Source: Burkholderia sp052045245
GTDB taxonomy: Bacteria; Pseudomonadota; Gammaproteobacteria; Burkholderiales; Burkholderiaceae
Reading direction: 5' to 3'
Assembly: GCF_052045245.1 (NCBI RefSeq)
Contig: NZ_JBQEON010000017.1
Location: 1-64,000 of the forward strand
Length of the DNA: 64,000 bases
In this document: piece after piece, positions 1-8,619 of the stretch
Layout of the letters: every line of letters starts with the position of its first letter
Numbering within the stretch: the stretch's first letter is position 1
Notes under the pieces: model-generated
What the model was told of the DNA's origin: nothing
The model's database searches: none
Seen by the model: the letters and a program-made list of their open reading frames with translations, nothing else
Made by a program: the position numbers and the translations under genes

Positions 1-771
1 GGCAAGACCGCAGTCGTCACGGGCGCCGCAAGCGGCATCGGCAAGGAAATCGCGCTGGAGCTCGCGAAAGCGGGCGCGGCCGTCGCGATCGCCGACCTGA
101 ACCAGGACGGCGCGAACGCGGTTGCCGACGAGATCAACAAGGCAGGCGGCAAGGCGATCGGCGTCGCGATGGACGTGACCAGCGAGGAAGCGGTCAACAG
201 CGGCATCGACAAGGTGGCCGCCGCATTCGGCTCGATCGACATCCTCGTGTCGAACGCGGGCATCCAGATCGTCAACCCGATCGAGAACTATTCGTTTTCC
301 GACTGGAAGAAGATGCAGGCGATCCACGTCGACGGCGCGTTCCTGACGACGAAGGCCGCGCTCAAGCACATGTACAAGGACGATCGCGGCGGCGTCGTGA
401 TCTACATGGGCTCGGTGCACTCGCACGAGGCGTCGCCGCTGAAGTCGGCGTACGTGACGGCCAAGCACGGGCTGCTGGGCCTCGCGCGCGTGCTGGCGAA
501 GGAAGGCGCGAAGCACAACGTGCGCTCGCACGTCGTGTGTCCGGGCTTCGTGCGCACGCCGCTGGTCGACAAGCAGATTCCGGAGCAGGCGAAGGAGCTC
601 GGCATCAGCGAAGAGGACGTGATCAAGAAGGTGATGCTCGGCAACACGGTCGACGGCGTGTTCACGACGGTACAGGACGTCGCGCAGACGGTGCTGTTCC
701 TGTCGGCGTTCCCGAGCGCCGCGCTCACGGGCCAGTCGTTCGTCGTCAGCCACGGCTGGTTCATGCAGTAA
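1..771 (+). CDS. bdhA: 3-hydroxybutyrate dehydrogenase (SDR family), 5' end cut by window
   Basis: Probable D-3-hydroxybutyrate dehydrogenase, which interconverts 3-hydroxybutyrate and acetoacetate with NAD in polyhydroxybutyrate and ketone-body turnover in the cytoplasm. The frame is open from base 1 and reads directly into the Rossmann motif TGAASGIGKE, so only a few N-terminal codons are missing. The NAG motif (VSNAGIQ), the catalytic serine region (MGSVHS) and the YxxxK pair (SAYVTAKHG) are all visible, as is the C-terminal GQSFVVSHGWFMQ typical of this enzyme. A patatin gene follows 123 bp downstream behind a hairpin. SDR sub-family calls by eye are less certain than the fold, but the C-terminal half is characteristic. 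Confidence 0.9.
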   Translation, partial: GKTAVVTGAASGIGKEIALELAKAGAAVAIADLNQDGANAVADEINKAGGKAIGVAMDVTSEEAVNSGIDKVAAAFGSIDILVSNAGIQIVNPIENYSFSDWKKMQAIHVDGAFLTTKAALKHMYKDDRGGVVIYMGSVHSHEASPLKSAYVTAKHGLLGLARVLAKEGAKHNVRSHVVCPGFVRTPLVDKQIPEQAKELGISEEDVIKKVMLGNTVDGVFTTVQDVAQTVLFLSAFPSAALTGQSFVVSHGWFMQ

Positions 772-777
772 CGCCCT

Positions 778-797
778 CGCCTCCCGACAGGGAGGCG
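778..797 (+). terminator. hairpin after bdhA
   Basis: Perfect 8-bp stem CGCCTCCC / GGGAGGCG with the loop GACA, starting 6 bases after the bdhA stop. There is no clear T-run, so it may be a weak terminator or an mRNA-stabilising hairpin between bdhA and the patatin gene. Confidence 0.5.
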
Positions 798-894
798 ACT
801 CCCGCACCACGGCTTATTCTCACGAAGGCAAGCCGTCTGCCGACGGCATGCCTTTGGTCTCCGCCATCCACGGCGGGATTTCTCGGAGCAACTG

Positions 895-2112
895 ATGAAA
901 CCGCACGCGCGTACAGAAAAGCAGGCCGTCGATGCGGCGGACCTGCATCACGAAGCCGGCGCGCCGGCCGCTGCGCGGTCGCTGCCCTACGATACGATCG
1001 CGCTCGTCCTGCAGGGCGGCGGCGCGCTCGGCGCGTATCAGGCCGGCGTGTTCGAAGGGCTGCACGAAGCGGGCATCCCGCTCGACTGGATCGCCGGCAT
1101 CTCGATCGGCGCGCTCAACACCGCGCTGATCGCCGGCAATGCGCCCGAACATCGCGTCGCGCGGCTGCGTGAATTCTGGGAAACGATCTGCCAGCCGGCG
1201 TTCTTTCCCGCGATTCCGGCCGCGTTCGAATTCGCGCTGTTCAACAGCATCGACCAGATCCGCACGTTCTTCACCGCATCGCAGGCCGCGAGCGCGATGA
1301 TGCAGGGCCAGCAGGGCTTCTTCGTGCCGCGCTTCCCGCCGCCGCTGCCGGGTGTGGCCGATCATCCGGAAAAGATCAGCTGGTACGACACGTCCGCGCT
1401 GCGCGCGACGCTGCTCAAGCTGTGCGACTTCGACCGGATCAACTCGGGCGAGACGCGCGTGTCGGTCGGCGCGGTCAACGTCGGTACCGGCAACTTCGTG
1501 TACTTCGACAACTCGCGCATCCGCCTCGCGCCCGAGCACTTCATGGCGTCCGGCGCGCTGCCGCCCGCGTTCCCGCCGGTCGAGATCGACGGCGAGTACT
1601 ACTGGGACGGCGGCGTCGTGTCGAACACGCCGCTGATGGAAGTGCTGCGTGCGCGTCCGCGCCGCGACACGCTCGCGTTCCAGGTCGATCTGTGGAGTGC
1701 CCGCGGGCCGCTGCCGCGCACGATGGCCGACGTCGCGGAACGCACGAAGGACGTGCAGTATTCGAGCCGCACGCGTTTCGTCACCGACACGCTGCAGCGC
1801 GAACAGCGCTACCGCAACGTGCTGCGCCACGTGCTCGACCAGGTGCCGGAAGCGCAGCGCAAGAACGACCCGTGGTGCGTCGAGGCTGATGCGATGTCGA
1901 GCGGGAAGAAGTACAACATCCAGCACCTGATCTATCAGCAGAAGGCATACGAGCACCACTACAAGGACTATCAGTTCGGTCTGTCGACAATGCGCGACCA
2001 TTGGAGCGCGGGTCTCGACGACATCCGCAAGACGCTCGCAGTCAAGGACGGCCTCGCGCTGCCCGTCAACGACGCGGGCTTCATCACGCACGACATTCAC
2101 CGCCGCCGGTAA
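895..2112 (+). CDS. patatin-like phospholipase (probable C-terminal DUF3734)
   Basis: A 405-residue patatin-family acyl hydrolase, expected to cleave acyl esters of lipids with a Ser-Asp dyad. The oxyanion-hole glycine loop GGGALGAYQAG lies at residues 41-51, the nucleophile elbow GISIG at 68-72 (Ser70), and the catalytic Asp238 in WDGGVVSNTP. About 130 residues follow the patatin core, resembling the DUF3734 extension common in Burkholderia homologues. There is no signal peptide; the first 30 residues are polar and low in complexity. It lies downstream of bdhA in the same direction, which suggests a link to lipid or polyhydroxybutyrate turnover; that link is inference only. Confidence 0.85.
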   Translation: MKPHARTEKQAVDAADLHHEAGAPAAARSLPYDTIALVLQGGGALGAYQAGVFEGLHEAGIPLDWIAGISIGALNTALIAGNAPEHRVARLREFWETICQPAFFPAIPAAFEFALFNSIDQIRTFFTASQAASAMMQGQQGFFVPRFPPPLPGVADHPEKISWYDTSALRATLLKLCDFDRINSGETRVSVGAVNVGTGNFVYFDNSRIRLAPEHFMASGALPPAFPPVEIDGEYYWDGGVVSNTPLMEVLRARPRRDTLAFQVDLWSARGPLPRTMADVAERTKDVQYSSRTRFVTDTLQREQRYRNVLRHVLDQVPEAQRKNDPWCVEADAMSSGKKYNIQHLIYQQKAYEHHYKDYQFGLSTMRDHWSAGLDDIRKTLAVKDGLALPVNDAGFITHDIHRRR

Positions 2113-2122
2113 TGCCGTGTGC

Positions 2123-2164
2123 GACGGACCGGCGCGATACATGCGCCGGTCCGTCCTCTTTTCC
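2123..2164 (+). terminator. rho-independent terminator after patatin gene
   Basis: Perfect 13-bp stem (2123-2135 with 2143-2155), 7-base loop, then CTCTTTTCC. It ends the patatin transcript, and the next gene starts at 2173. Confidence 0.8.
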
Positions 2165-2172
2165 GATTCGAC

Positions 2173-2625
2173 ATGCCGATTTTCATTGCGCTGTTCGCGC
2201 TCGTCGCCCTGGGCTGGGGCGCGGTTCACCTGTTTCACGTCATCGCCGCGCAGTTCGGCCAGCCGGTCGCGATCGCGGCCGCCGTGCTCGCCGCCGCGCT
2301 CCTGATCGCGCTGATCGCGTGGTGGATCAAACGCCGCCGCGACATCGCCCCGAACACGAAGGAACAAGGCTGGACCCACATCGTGCATCGCGCGTGGGGC
2401 GAGGTGCGCGTGTCCGCGACGCAGGGGCTGCTGTGGTTGTCGCATGACGGCGCGGACGGCCGCTATACGCTGTCGCAACTCGACGGCTGCGAGGCCGCGC
2501 CGATCGACGGCCGCTGGCATCTGGTCGTGCGCGTGCGCGGCGAATGGACACTGCCGATGATGGACAAGCGCGATGCGCAGCGCTGGGCACGCGTGCTGAT
2601 GCTCGCGAAGGACAACCGGCTGTAA
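2173..2625 (+). CDS. small inner-membrane protein of unknown function
   Basis: A 150-residue protein starting at the ATG that gives MPIFIALFALVALGWG. An upstream in-frame ATG (2119) lies before the terminator hairpin and gives a non-hydrophobic leader, so it was rejected. Residues 3-25 and about 33-53 form two hydrophobic segments ending in WWIKRRRD, which suggests a membrane hairpin. The remaining ~90 residues are soluble and rich in Trp and Arg. I do not recognise the family. It follows the patatin gene but is separated from it by a strong terminator, so it probably has its own promoter. Confidence 0.6.
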   Translation: MPIFIALFALVALGWGAVHLFHVIAAQFGQPVAIAAAVLAAALLIALIAWWIKRRRDIAPNTKEQGWTHIVHRAWGEVRVSATQGLLWLSHDGADGRYTLSQLDGCEAAPIDGRWHLVVRVRGEWTLPMMDKRDAQRWARVLMLAKDNRL

Positions 2626-2686
2626 CCGGCCACGGCCGCATGCCGATGCCTGACCCGGCACGAACCGACGTGCCGCCCGCCGTTCC

Positions 2687-3571
2687 CTAGCGCGCGCCGA
2701 GCGCCCGCAATGCGTCGAGCACGTGCTGGGTCGATCGCTCGATCGGCCCGGCCCGATGCGCGATACCCAGCTCGCGCCACAACGCCGGACGCAGCGGCCG
2801 CATGACGATGCGGGAATCGGGCAGCGGAGCGCCCGCCTCGTGCGGCAGCAGCGTCGCACCGTAACCCGCGGCGACCAGGCTCTTGATCGCATCGTTGTAG
2901 TTGAGTTCGATGCGCGGCTCGGGCCGGTGGCCGCCGAGCGCGAACCATTCGGTCGTAAGACGCGACAGGCGCGTGGTTGCATCGTTCAGAATCAACGGCC
3001 GCGCGGCCAGATAAGCCGGCGTCACCCGCGCCGGCAGCCGCCAGTCGGCAGGCAGGAAGGCCAGCACCGGATCGCGCCGCCACGCGCGGATCGACAGCCC
3101 CGCGACCGCCGGCTGCGGCAACGCCACCAGCCCGACGTCGAGCGTGCCCTGCGCAATGCGCGCCAGGGTGTCCTGCGACGTCAGCACCGCGATCTGGACA
3201 TCGATGTCCGGATGCTGCTCGCGCAGCCGGGCCACCGCCTGCGGCAACAGATGAGCGATCGCGCCGGTCGATGCGCCGAGGCGCACTCGCCCGGTCAAGC
3301 CCTGCACTTGCCGTTCCACGTCGTCGAGGGTCGACTCGACCTCGGCCAGCAGACGGCGCGCCCGCTCCACCAGCACCGCACCGATCGTCGACGGCTGCAC
3401 GTTGCCGCGCGTGCGCGACAGCAACGGCGCGCCGATGCGGCTTTCGAGTTCGGCGATATGAAGGCTGACCGTCGGCGGCGCAAGGTGCAGCAATTGCGCG
3501 GCGGCCACGAAGGAGCCCTGGTCGGCGATGGCGACCAGCGTACGCAGCCGGTCCAGACTGATCTCGCGCAT
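2687..3571 (-). CDS. LysR-family transcriptional regulator
   Basis: A 294-residue LysR-type regulator. The start was placed at MREISLDRLRTLVAIAD, because an extra 16 codons upstream (to 3619) are not LysR-like. The N-terminal winged helix-turn-helix (residues 3-62, including SFVAAAQLLHLAPPTVSLHIAEL) is followed by an effector-binding domain of about 200 residues. It is divergent from the argC-like gene at 3690 with a 118-bp gap, the usual arrangement for a LysR activator and its target. The ligand is unknown. Confidence 0.85.
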   Translation of the reverse strand: MREISLDRLRTLVAIADQGSFVAAAQLLHLAPPTVSLHIAELESRIGAPLLSRTRGNVQPSTIGAVLVERARRLLAEVESTLDDVERQVQGLTGRVRLGASTGAIAHLLPQAVARLREQHPDIDVQIAVLTSQDTLARIAQGTLDVGLVALPQPAVAGLSIRAWRRDPVLAFLPADWRLPARVTPAYLAARPLILNDATTRLSRLTTEWFALGGHRPEPRIELNYNDAIKSLVAAGYGATLLPHEAGAPLPDSRIVMRPLRPALWRELGIAHRAGPIERSTQHVLDALRALGAR

Positions 3572-3689
3572 TTCCGCCTCTCGTTCAGGAAAACTGAATC
3601 CTGCAATCAGGAAATTCAACTTTTCCTATTCTAGGCGTTCGATGGACGATACGGCTTTCCCGACGTCCGCAACGAGGAACGCGACCACC

Positions 3690-4637
3690 ATGAGCCTCCC
3701 CACTGTCTACATCGACGGCGACCAAGGTACGACCGGATTGCTGATCCACGAGCGCCTGCGCGCTCGCACCGACCTGCAACGCGTCACGCTGCCGGACGCC
3801 GAGCGCAAGGACCCCGCGCGGCGCGCCGAAGCGATCAACGCAGCCGATATCGCGATTCTGTGCCTGCCCGACGCGGCCGCGCGCGAAGCGGTCGGCTTCA
3901 TCCGGAATCCCGCGGTGCGCGTGATCGACGCGAGTTCGGCGCATCGCACCGCGCCGGGCTGGGTCTACGGCTTTCCCGAGATGGTCGACGGACACGCGGA
4001 GACCATCGCACGCGCGCGGCGCGTGACCAATCCGGGCTGCTATCCGACGGGCGCGATCGGCCTGCTGCGGCCGCTGCGACAGGCCGGCCTGCTGCCGCGC
4101 GACTACCCGGTGAGCATCCATGCGGTGTCCGGTTACTCGGGCGGCGGGCGGACCGCCGTCGACGCGTTCGAATCGAACGACGCCGCTCGCGCGAAACCGC
4201 TGCAGCTCTACGGCCTCGCGCTCGCGCACAAGCACGTGCCCGAGATCCAGCTGCATGCCGGGCTCGCGCACCGTCCGCTGTTCGTGCCGGCTTACGGCGC
4301 CTATCGGCAGGGCATCGTGCTGACCGTGCCGATCGAGCTGCGCCTGCTCCCGGCCGGCGTGACCGGTGAGATGCTGCATGCGTGTCTCGCGCACCATTAC
4401 GCCGGCGCGCGCCACGTCGAAGTGACGCCGCTCGCGGACACGCGCGCCATCACGCATCTCGATCCGCAAGCGCTGAACGGAACGAACGACTTGCGGCTCA
4501 GTGTGTTCGTCAATGCCGAGCACGGTCAGGTGCTGTTGTCCGCCGTGTTCGACAATCTCGGCAAAGGGGCATCCGGTGCGGCTGTGCAGAATCTCGACCT
4601 GATGCTTGGGACAGTGAGCGTGGCGAAAGCGGCGTGA
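3690..4637 (+). CDS. argC: N-acetyl-gamma-glutamyl-phosphate reductase (short, type 2)
   Basis: A 315-residue enzyme of the short ArgC class, which reduces N-acetylglutamyl phosphate to the semialdehyde with NADPH in arginine synthesis. Visible are an N-terminal nucleotide-binding segment starting YIDGDQGTTG, the active-site Cys117 in TNPGCYPTGA, and the HAVSGYSGGG motif. The start at 3690 (MSLPTVYIDG) fits the family; an upstream ATG at 3642 gives 16 more residues of unlikely sequence. It stands alone beside a divergent LysR gene rather than in an arg operon. It could therefore be a second, specialised copy, but the sequence does not settle this. Confidence 0.85.
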   Translation: MSLPTVYIDGDQGTTGLLIHERLRARTDLQRVTLPDAERKDPARRAEAINAADIAILCLPDAAAREAVGFIRNPAVRVIDASSAHRTAPGWVYGFPEMVDGHAETIARARRVTNPGCYPTGAIGLLRPLRQAGLLPRDYPVSIHAVSGYSGGGRTAVDAFESNDAARAKPLQLYGLALAHKHVPEIQLHAGLAHRPLFVPAYGAYRQGIVLTVPIELRLLPAGVTGEMLHACLAHHYAGARHVEVTPLADTRAITHLDPQALNGTNDLRLSVFVNAEHGQVLLSAVFDNLGKGASGAAVQNLDLMLGTVSVAKAA

Positions 4638-4751
4638 GCCGGCGGCAGGCATGATCGTCGACCAGGCCGGCGCAGCGATGCGTGTCACACCCTGCCGGTT
4701 CGTGACGCGATTGCGAGCCGAAAACGGGCAGGTGCCGACGTTGCGCACATG

Positions 4752-4769
4752 CCCCCGTAAAATCTCACC
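4752..4769 (-). repeat. iteron-like element, reverse orientation
   Basis: On the minus strand this 18-mer reads GGTGAGATTTTACGGGGG. It matches 16 of 18 positions of the oriC2 iteron GGTGAGATTTTTCGGGAG. It lies in the short gap between argC and the converging LysR gene, about 11 kb from the main iteron array. Confidence 0.5.
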
Positions 4770-4780
4770 TTTAGCCGATT

Positions 4781-5704
4781 TCAGCCCGCGTCGTCGCTCG
4801 CGGCGGCATTCAAGCCAGCGAGCGCCTCCGCCAGAAAATCGACGCACACGCGTACTTTCGCCGACGCCGCCACGCGTTCCGGATACACCGCCCAGATATT
4901 CGCCGGCTGAATCGCATCCGGCAGCACGCGACAGAGTTCGCCGCGTTCGATCAGCGGCCCCGCTTCCCAGACCGAGCGCAACACGATCCCGCGCCCGGCC
5001 AGCGCCCATTGCACGGCCACCTCGCCGTGATTCGTCGACAGCGTGCCGCCGACCTTCACCGTTGTCGTCGCGCCACGCAGGTTCAGACGCCAGACGCCGA
5101 ACGGATGGTCGCGCTCCTTGATGGCGAGACAGTCGTGCGACGCGAGATCCGCGAGCGTGCGCGGCGTGCCGCGCCGCGCGAGATAGTCGGGCGCCGCGCA
5201 CAGCACACGATAGTTCGCGGCGAGGCGGCGCGCGATCAGATGATCGGCGATCTCGTCGCCGATGCGCACGTCGAGGTCGTAGCCTTCGCCCGCGACGTCG
5301 ACGAGCCGGTCGAACAGGTCGAGCCGCACGTTGAGCTGCGGATAGCGGGCGGAGAAATCGAGCAGCGCCGGCGCGACGACATGCCGGCCGAAGCCGAAGC
5401 TGCTCGAAATGCGCAGCGTGCCGCGCGGCACCGTGCGCGTGGTCGACACGTCCTCGACGAGATGATCGACGTCATCCAGAATCTTCTCGGCGCGCGCGAA
5501 CACGCGCTCGCCGGCCTCCGTGACCGTCACGCGGCGCGTCGAGCGATGCAGCAGCCGCGTGCCGAGCTGCGCCTCGAGCAGCGCGACGCGCTTGCTCACG
5601 TACGCGGGCGACACCGCGAGCTGCTCGGCGGCCGCGCTGAAGCTCGTCAGGCGAACGACCAGGCTGAACACGCGCAGGTCGTCGAGATTCGGGGATTTAT
5701 TCAC
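4781..5704 (-). CDS. LysR-family regulator, DmlR-like
   Basis: A 307-residue LysR regulator with an N-terminal winged HTH (residues 8-65, including SFSAAAEQLAVSPAYVSKRVALLE) and a periplasmic-binding-protein-like effector domain with GTLRISSSFGFGRHVVAPAL. It is divergent from the D-malate/tartrate dehydrogenase at 5822 with a 117-bp gap. In E. coli the LysR protein DmlR activates dmlA in the same way. A role as activator of the neighbouring dehydrogenase is therefore likely, by context. Confidence 0.85.
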   Translation of the reverse strand: MNKSPNLDDLRVFSLVVRLTSFSAAAEQLAVSPAYVSKRVALLEAQLGTRLLHRSTRRVTVTEAGERVFARAEKILDDVDHLVEDVSTTRTVPRGTLRISSSFGFGRHVVAPALLDFSARYPQLNVRLDLFDRLVDVAGEGYDLDVRIGDEIADHLIARRLAANYRVLCAAPDYLARRGTPRTLADLASHDCLAIKERDHPFGVWRLNLRGATTTVKVGGTLSTNHGEVAVQWALAGRGIVLRSVWEAGPLIERGELCRVLPDAIQPANIWAVYPERVAASAKVRVCVDFLAEALAGLNAAASDDAG

Positions 5705-5821
5705 GATTCGTGGAAAGTCGATTAACCTTTCTCACGATTTTAATCTGAATGGAAATAAATAGAATGGCGTCATGTTCCGCTGCGCATGCCGCCAGCGGCC
5801 CGACCCGCGAAGGAGACTTGC

Positions 5822-6907
5822 ATGAGCGACAGGATCTACAAAATTGCCGTGATTCCCGGTGACGGCATCGGCCGTGAAGTGATGCCCGAGGGCCTGCGCG
5901 CGCTTGACGCCGTCACGGCACGCTTCGGCATCCGCTTCGAATTCGAGCAGATCGACTGGGCCAGTTGCGACTACTACGCGCAGCACGGCCAGATGATGCC
6001 GGACGACTGGAAGGCGCAACTGTCGGGCATGGATGCGATCCTGTTCGGCGCGGTCGGCTGGCCCGCGACGGTGCCGGACCACATTTCGCTGTGGGGTTCG
6101 CTGTTGAAATTCCGCCGCGAGTTCGACCAGTACATCAACCTGCGGCCCGCGCGCCTGTTCGACGGCGTGCCGTCGCCGCTCGCCGGCCGCAAGCCGGGCG
6201 ACATCGACTTCATGATCGTGCGCGAGAACACCGAGGGCGAATATTCGTCGGTCGGCGGCACGATGTTCGAAGGCACCGACCGCGAAGTGGTGATGCAGCA
6301 GTCGATCTTCACGCGGCACGGCACCGAGCGCGTGCTGAAGTTCGCGTTCGAGCTCGCGCAGCGCCGCGCGAAGCGCCTGACCGTCGCGACGAAGAGCAAC
6401 GGCATCGCGATCAGCATGCCGTGGTGGGATGCGCGCGCGGCCGAAATGGGCGAACGCTATCCCGAGATCGCCGTCGACAAGCAGCACATCGACATCCTGT
6501 GCGCGCGCTTCGTGCTGCAGCCGGACCGCTTCGACGTCGTCGTCGCATCGAACCTGTTCGGCGACATCCTGTCCGACCTCGGGCCGGCCTGCACGGGCAC
6601 GATCGGCATCGCGCCGTCGGCGAACCTCAACCCGGATCGCACGTTTCCGTCGCTGTTCGAACCGGTGCACGGCTCCGCGCCGGACATCGCCGGCCAGTCC
6701 ATCGCCAACCCGATCGCGATGATCTGGTCGGCGGCGATGATGCTCGACTTTCTCGGCAACGGCGCAGGCCGCGAACGCGAAGCACACGACGTGATCGTCG
6801 CGGCGATCGAGGACGTGCTGCGCGCGGGGCCGCGAACGCGCGATCTCGGCGGCCAGGCCGGGACGAAGGAAATCGGCGAGGCGATCGCGGCGCGGATCGC
6901 CGGCTGA
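5822..6907 (+). CDS. D-malate / tartrate dehydrogenase (decarboxylating)
   Basis: A 361-residue member of the isocitrate/isopropylmalate dehydrogenase family, the same length as E. coli DmlA. It is expected to oxidatively decarboxylate D-malate or tartrate using NAD and a divalent metal. The signature VIPGDGIGREV opens the protein. MIVRENTEGEYSSVGG holds the substrate loop, ASNLFGDILSDLGPA the metal-binding aspartates, and EPVHGSAPDIAG the family C-terminal motif. The start was chosen at MSDRIYKIAV because GGAG sits 8 bases upstream. Tartrate and D-malate dehydrogenases cannot be told apart by eye. Confidence 0.88.
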   Translation: MSDRIYKIAVIPGDGIGREVMPEGLRALDAVTARFGIRFEFEQIDWASCDYYAQHGQMMPDDWKAQLSGMDAILFGAVGWPATVPDHISLWGSLLKFRREFDQYINLRPARLFDGVPSPLAGRKPGDIDFMIVRENTEGEYSSVGGTMFEGTDREVVMQQSIFTRHGTERVLKFAFELAQRRAKRLTVATKSNGIAISMPWWDARAAEMGERYPEIAVDKQHIDILCARFVLQPDRFDVVVASNLFGDILSDLGPACTGTIGIAPSANLNPDRTFPSLFEPVHGSAPDIAGQSIANPIAMIWSAAMMLDFLGNGAGREREAHDVIVAAIEDVLRAGPRTRDLGGQAGTKEIGEAIAARIAG

Positions 6908-6948
6908 CGGAGCGAGGTGAAAGACGATCGATTGGGCCGATTGCCGTT

Positions 6949-6967
6949 GCGGTCGGGNCCCGACCGC
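6949..6967. terminator. GC-rich hairpin with an undetermined base in the loop
   Basis: Perfect inverted repeat GCGGTCGGG / CCCGACCGC around a single N at 6958. It lies 41 bases after the dehydrogenase stop, so it may end that transcript. The N probably marks a sequencing stop or compression at the hairpin rather than real ambiguity. Confidence 0.55.
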
Positions 6968-7339
6968 CGCGCACCTTTGTCGATGTCGGTGTGCACGCCT
7001 TCATGCGTGTCGATTTCAGGTGTCGATTTCGAACGGTGAGCCACGCGATTCGGTGTCGCGCACGGTTGATCGCGCGTCGATTCATCGCCGTGGTCGGCAT
7101 CGCATTGAAGCCGATCGGTGAATTGCATCGCGCATCGATACACACCGGTTGAGTTTCACCACCGCCGTCGGTATCACGTTCGATTCGCCCTTGCCCTTGC
7201 ACTCGCCCTCGCGCGATGAGTAACCGTGCATGCCAATGGATGCGGTGCTTCCTTCAACGCAACCGCGTCGTTTCCTGCGGCGATTGATCGGTGAGATGCA
7301 GCGCGTGAAGCATCACACCGTCGCGCACGAAATCCCCTT

Positions 7340-7386
7340 CTCCCGAAAACACTCACCTCAACGCACGACTCCCGAATTTCCTCACC
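7340..7386 (-). repeat. pair of iteron-like elements, reverse orientation
   Basis: On the minus strand, 7357-7340 reads GGTGAGTGTTTTCGGGAG (full match to GGTGAGNNTTTTCGGGAG). 7386-7369 reads GGTGAGGAAATTCGGGAG (two mismatches in the T tract). Their starts are 29 bp apart. Both lie in a non-coding gap about 8.4 kb left of the main array. Confidence 0.65.
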
Positions 7387-7437
7387 ATTGAGCCCGGGCG
7401 TCGCGCTCGATACCCGATCGAGCGCGTCGACGCGGCG

Positions 7438-7917
7438 TCACAGCCCGAGATCGGACAGGCCGGGATGATCGTCCGGACGGCGGCCGAGTGCCCAGTGATA
7501 CAGGCGATCCGCTTCGCGAATCGGCAGATCATTGATGCTCGCATGGCGATGCGCCATCAATCCGTTTTCGTCGAACTCCCAGTTTTCGTTTCCGTATGAG
7601 CGGAACCAGTTGCCGGCGTCGTCGTGCCATTCGTACGCGAATCGCACCGCGATGCGATTGCCGCCGAATGCCCACAACTCCTTGATCAGACGATAGTCGA
7701 GCTCGCGCGTCCATTTCCGCTGCAGCAGGCCGACGATCGCGTCGCGGCCCGTCACGAACTCCGCGCGATTGCGCCACTGACTCTGCGGCGTATAGGCGAG
7801 CGACACGCGCTGCGGGTCGCGCGTGTTCCACGCATCCTCGGCGGCACGCACCTTCTGGCGCGCGGTGTCGAGCGTGAAGGGCGGAACGGGCGGACGAACT
7901 TCAGGGGAAACGGACAT
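7438..7917 (-). CDS. DUF1348 / NTF2-like protein
   Basis: A 159-residue protein of the SnoaL/NTF2-like fold that I recognise as DUF1348. Typical features are DTARQKVRAAEDAWNTRDP, SQWRNRAEFVTGRDAIVGLLQRKW and the RFAYEWHDDAGNWFRSYGNENWEF core. The start was taken at MSVSPEVRPP, which has GGAGCAT just upstream. No biochemical role is established for the family. It lies 55 bp downstream of a TetR gene on the same strand and is probably its co-transcribed target. Confidence 0.85.
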   Translation of the reverse strand: MSVSPEVRPPVPPFTLDTARQKVRAAEDAWNTRDPQRVSLAYTPQSQWRNRAEFVTGRDAIVGLLQRKWTRELDYRLIKELWAFGGNRIAVRFAYEWHDDAGNWFRSYGNENWEFDENGLMAHRHASINDLPIREADRLYHWALGRRPDDHPGLSDLGL

Positions 7918-7972
7918 GGGATGCTCCTGTTCAAGGTTCTGGCTGCGCACGCGCGCAGCCGGTTCGGACACG

Positions 7973-8587
7973 CTACTTCGATGCTCGCGACACCGTATCG
8001 AGCAAGTGTTCGGCGGTGGCGCGCGCATCGCGCGCGGCGGTTGCATCGCCGCTGACGAGCGCCACGCCAATCGCGCCGTCGATCAGCACCAGCCATTGGC
8101 GCGCGATGCGGGCCAATCCGCGGCGCTCGATCCCGGCGGCGTCGGCATACGCATCGAACCGCTCGCGCACGAACGCGAGCAAGCGCGCCTTGTGCATGCG
8201 CGCAACGACGCGCACCGGATCGTCGGCGTCCGCAATCTCGCCGGACGCATTCAGGAACGCGCAGCCGTGAAAATCGGGTTGCGCGAACCAGTCGCGCAGC
8301 ACATCGAACATGCCGAGCAAATGCGCACGCGGCGACTTGCCGCGCGCCAGCGTTGCATCGACGAACCAGCGCATCCAGCGTTCGTCCCGGCGCTCAAGTG
8401 CGGCGACGACCAGCGCTTCCTTCGATTCGAAATGCGAATAAAAGCTCTTTCGCGCGGCGCCCGACCGCTTCACGATCGCATCGACACCCGTGGCGTGGAT
8501 GCCGCCCGAGTAGATCAGTGCTTCGGCCGCGTCGAGGAGCCGGTCGCGAACGGCCGGTTCGCCGGAGAGATCATCATGTGAGTTCAT
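7973..8587 (-). CDS. TetR-family transcriptional regulator
   Basis: A 204-residue TetR repressor. The N-terminal HTH (about residues 13-60, AVRDRLLDAAEALIYSGGIHATGVDAIVKRSGAARKSFYSHF region) is clear, and the C-terminal half is a helical ligand-binding domain. A 14-bp palindrome centred on ACGATCGT lies 12 bp upstream of the start codon, which suggests autoregulation. The DUF1348 gene follows on the same strand. Confidence 0.88.
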   Translation of the reverse strand: MNSHDDLSGEPAVRDRLLDAAEALIYSGGIHATGVDAIVKRSGAARKSFYSHFESKEALVVAALERRDERWMRWFVDATLARGKSPRAHLLGMFDVLRDWFAQPDFHGCAFLNASGEIADADDPVRVVARMHKARLLAFVRERFDAYADAAGIERRGLARIARQWLVLIDGAIGVALVSGDATAARDARATAEHLLDTVSRASK

Positions 8588-8593
8588 GGGTTT

Positions 8594-8619
8594 ACGGTAG
8601 AACGATCGTTCTCCACCGT
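8594..8619. promoter_or_regulatory. candidate TetR operator
   Basis: A core palindrome AGAACGATCGTTCT (8599-8612) is flanked by outer arms ACGGT (8594-8598) and ACCGT (8615-8619). It sits just upstream of the TetR start at 8587. This is the position and symmetry expected for a self-binding TetR dimer site. Confidence 0.65.

Larger units (their letters stand above)
6908..7437. other. non-coding stretch with hairpin and iteron-like elements
   Basis: Convergent gap between the dehydrogenase and the DUF1348 gene. I see no convincing gene. It holds a 9-bp hairpin with an undetermined base at its tip (6949-6967), and two iteron-like elements near its right end (7340-7386). Short TCG-rich low-complexity runs fill the middle. 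Confidence 0.6.
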
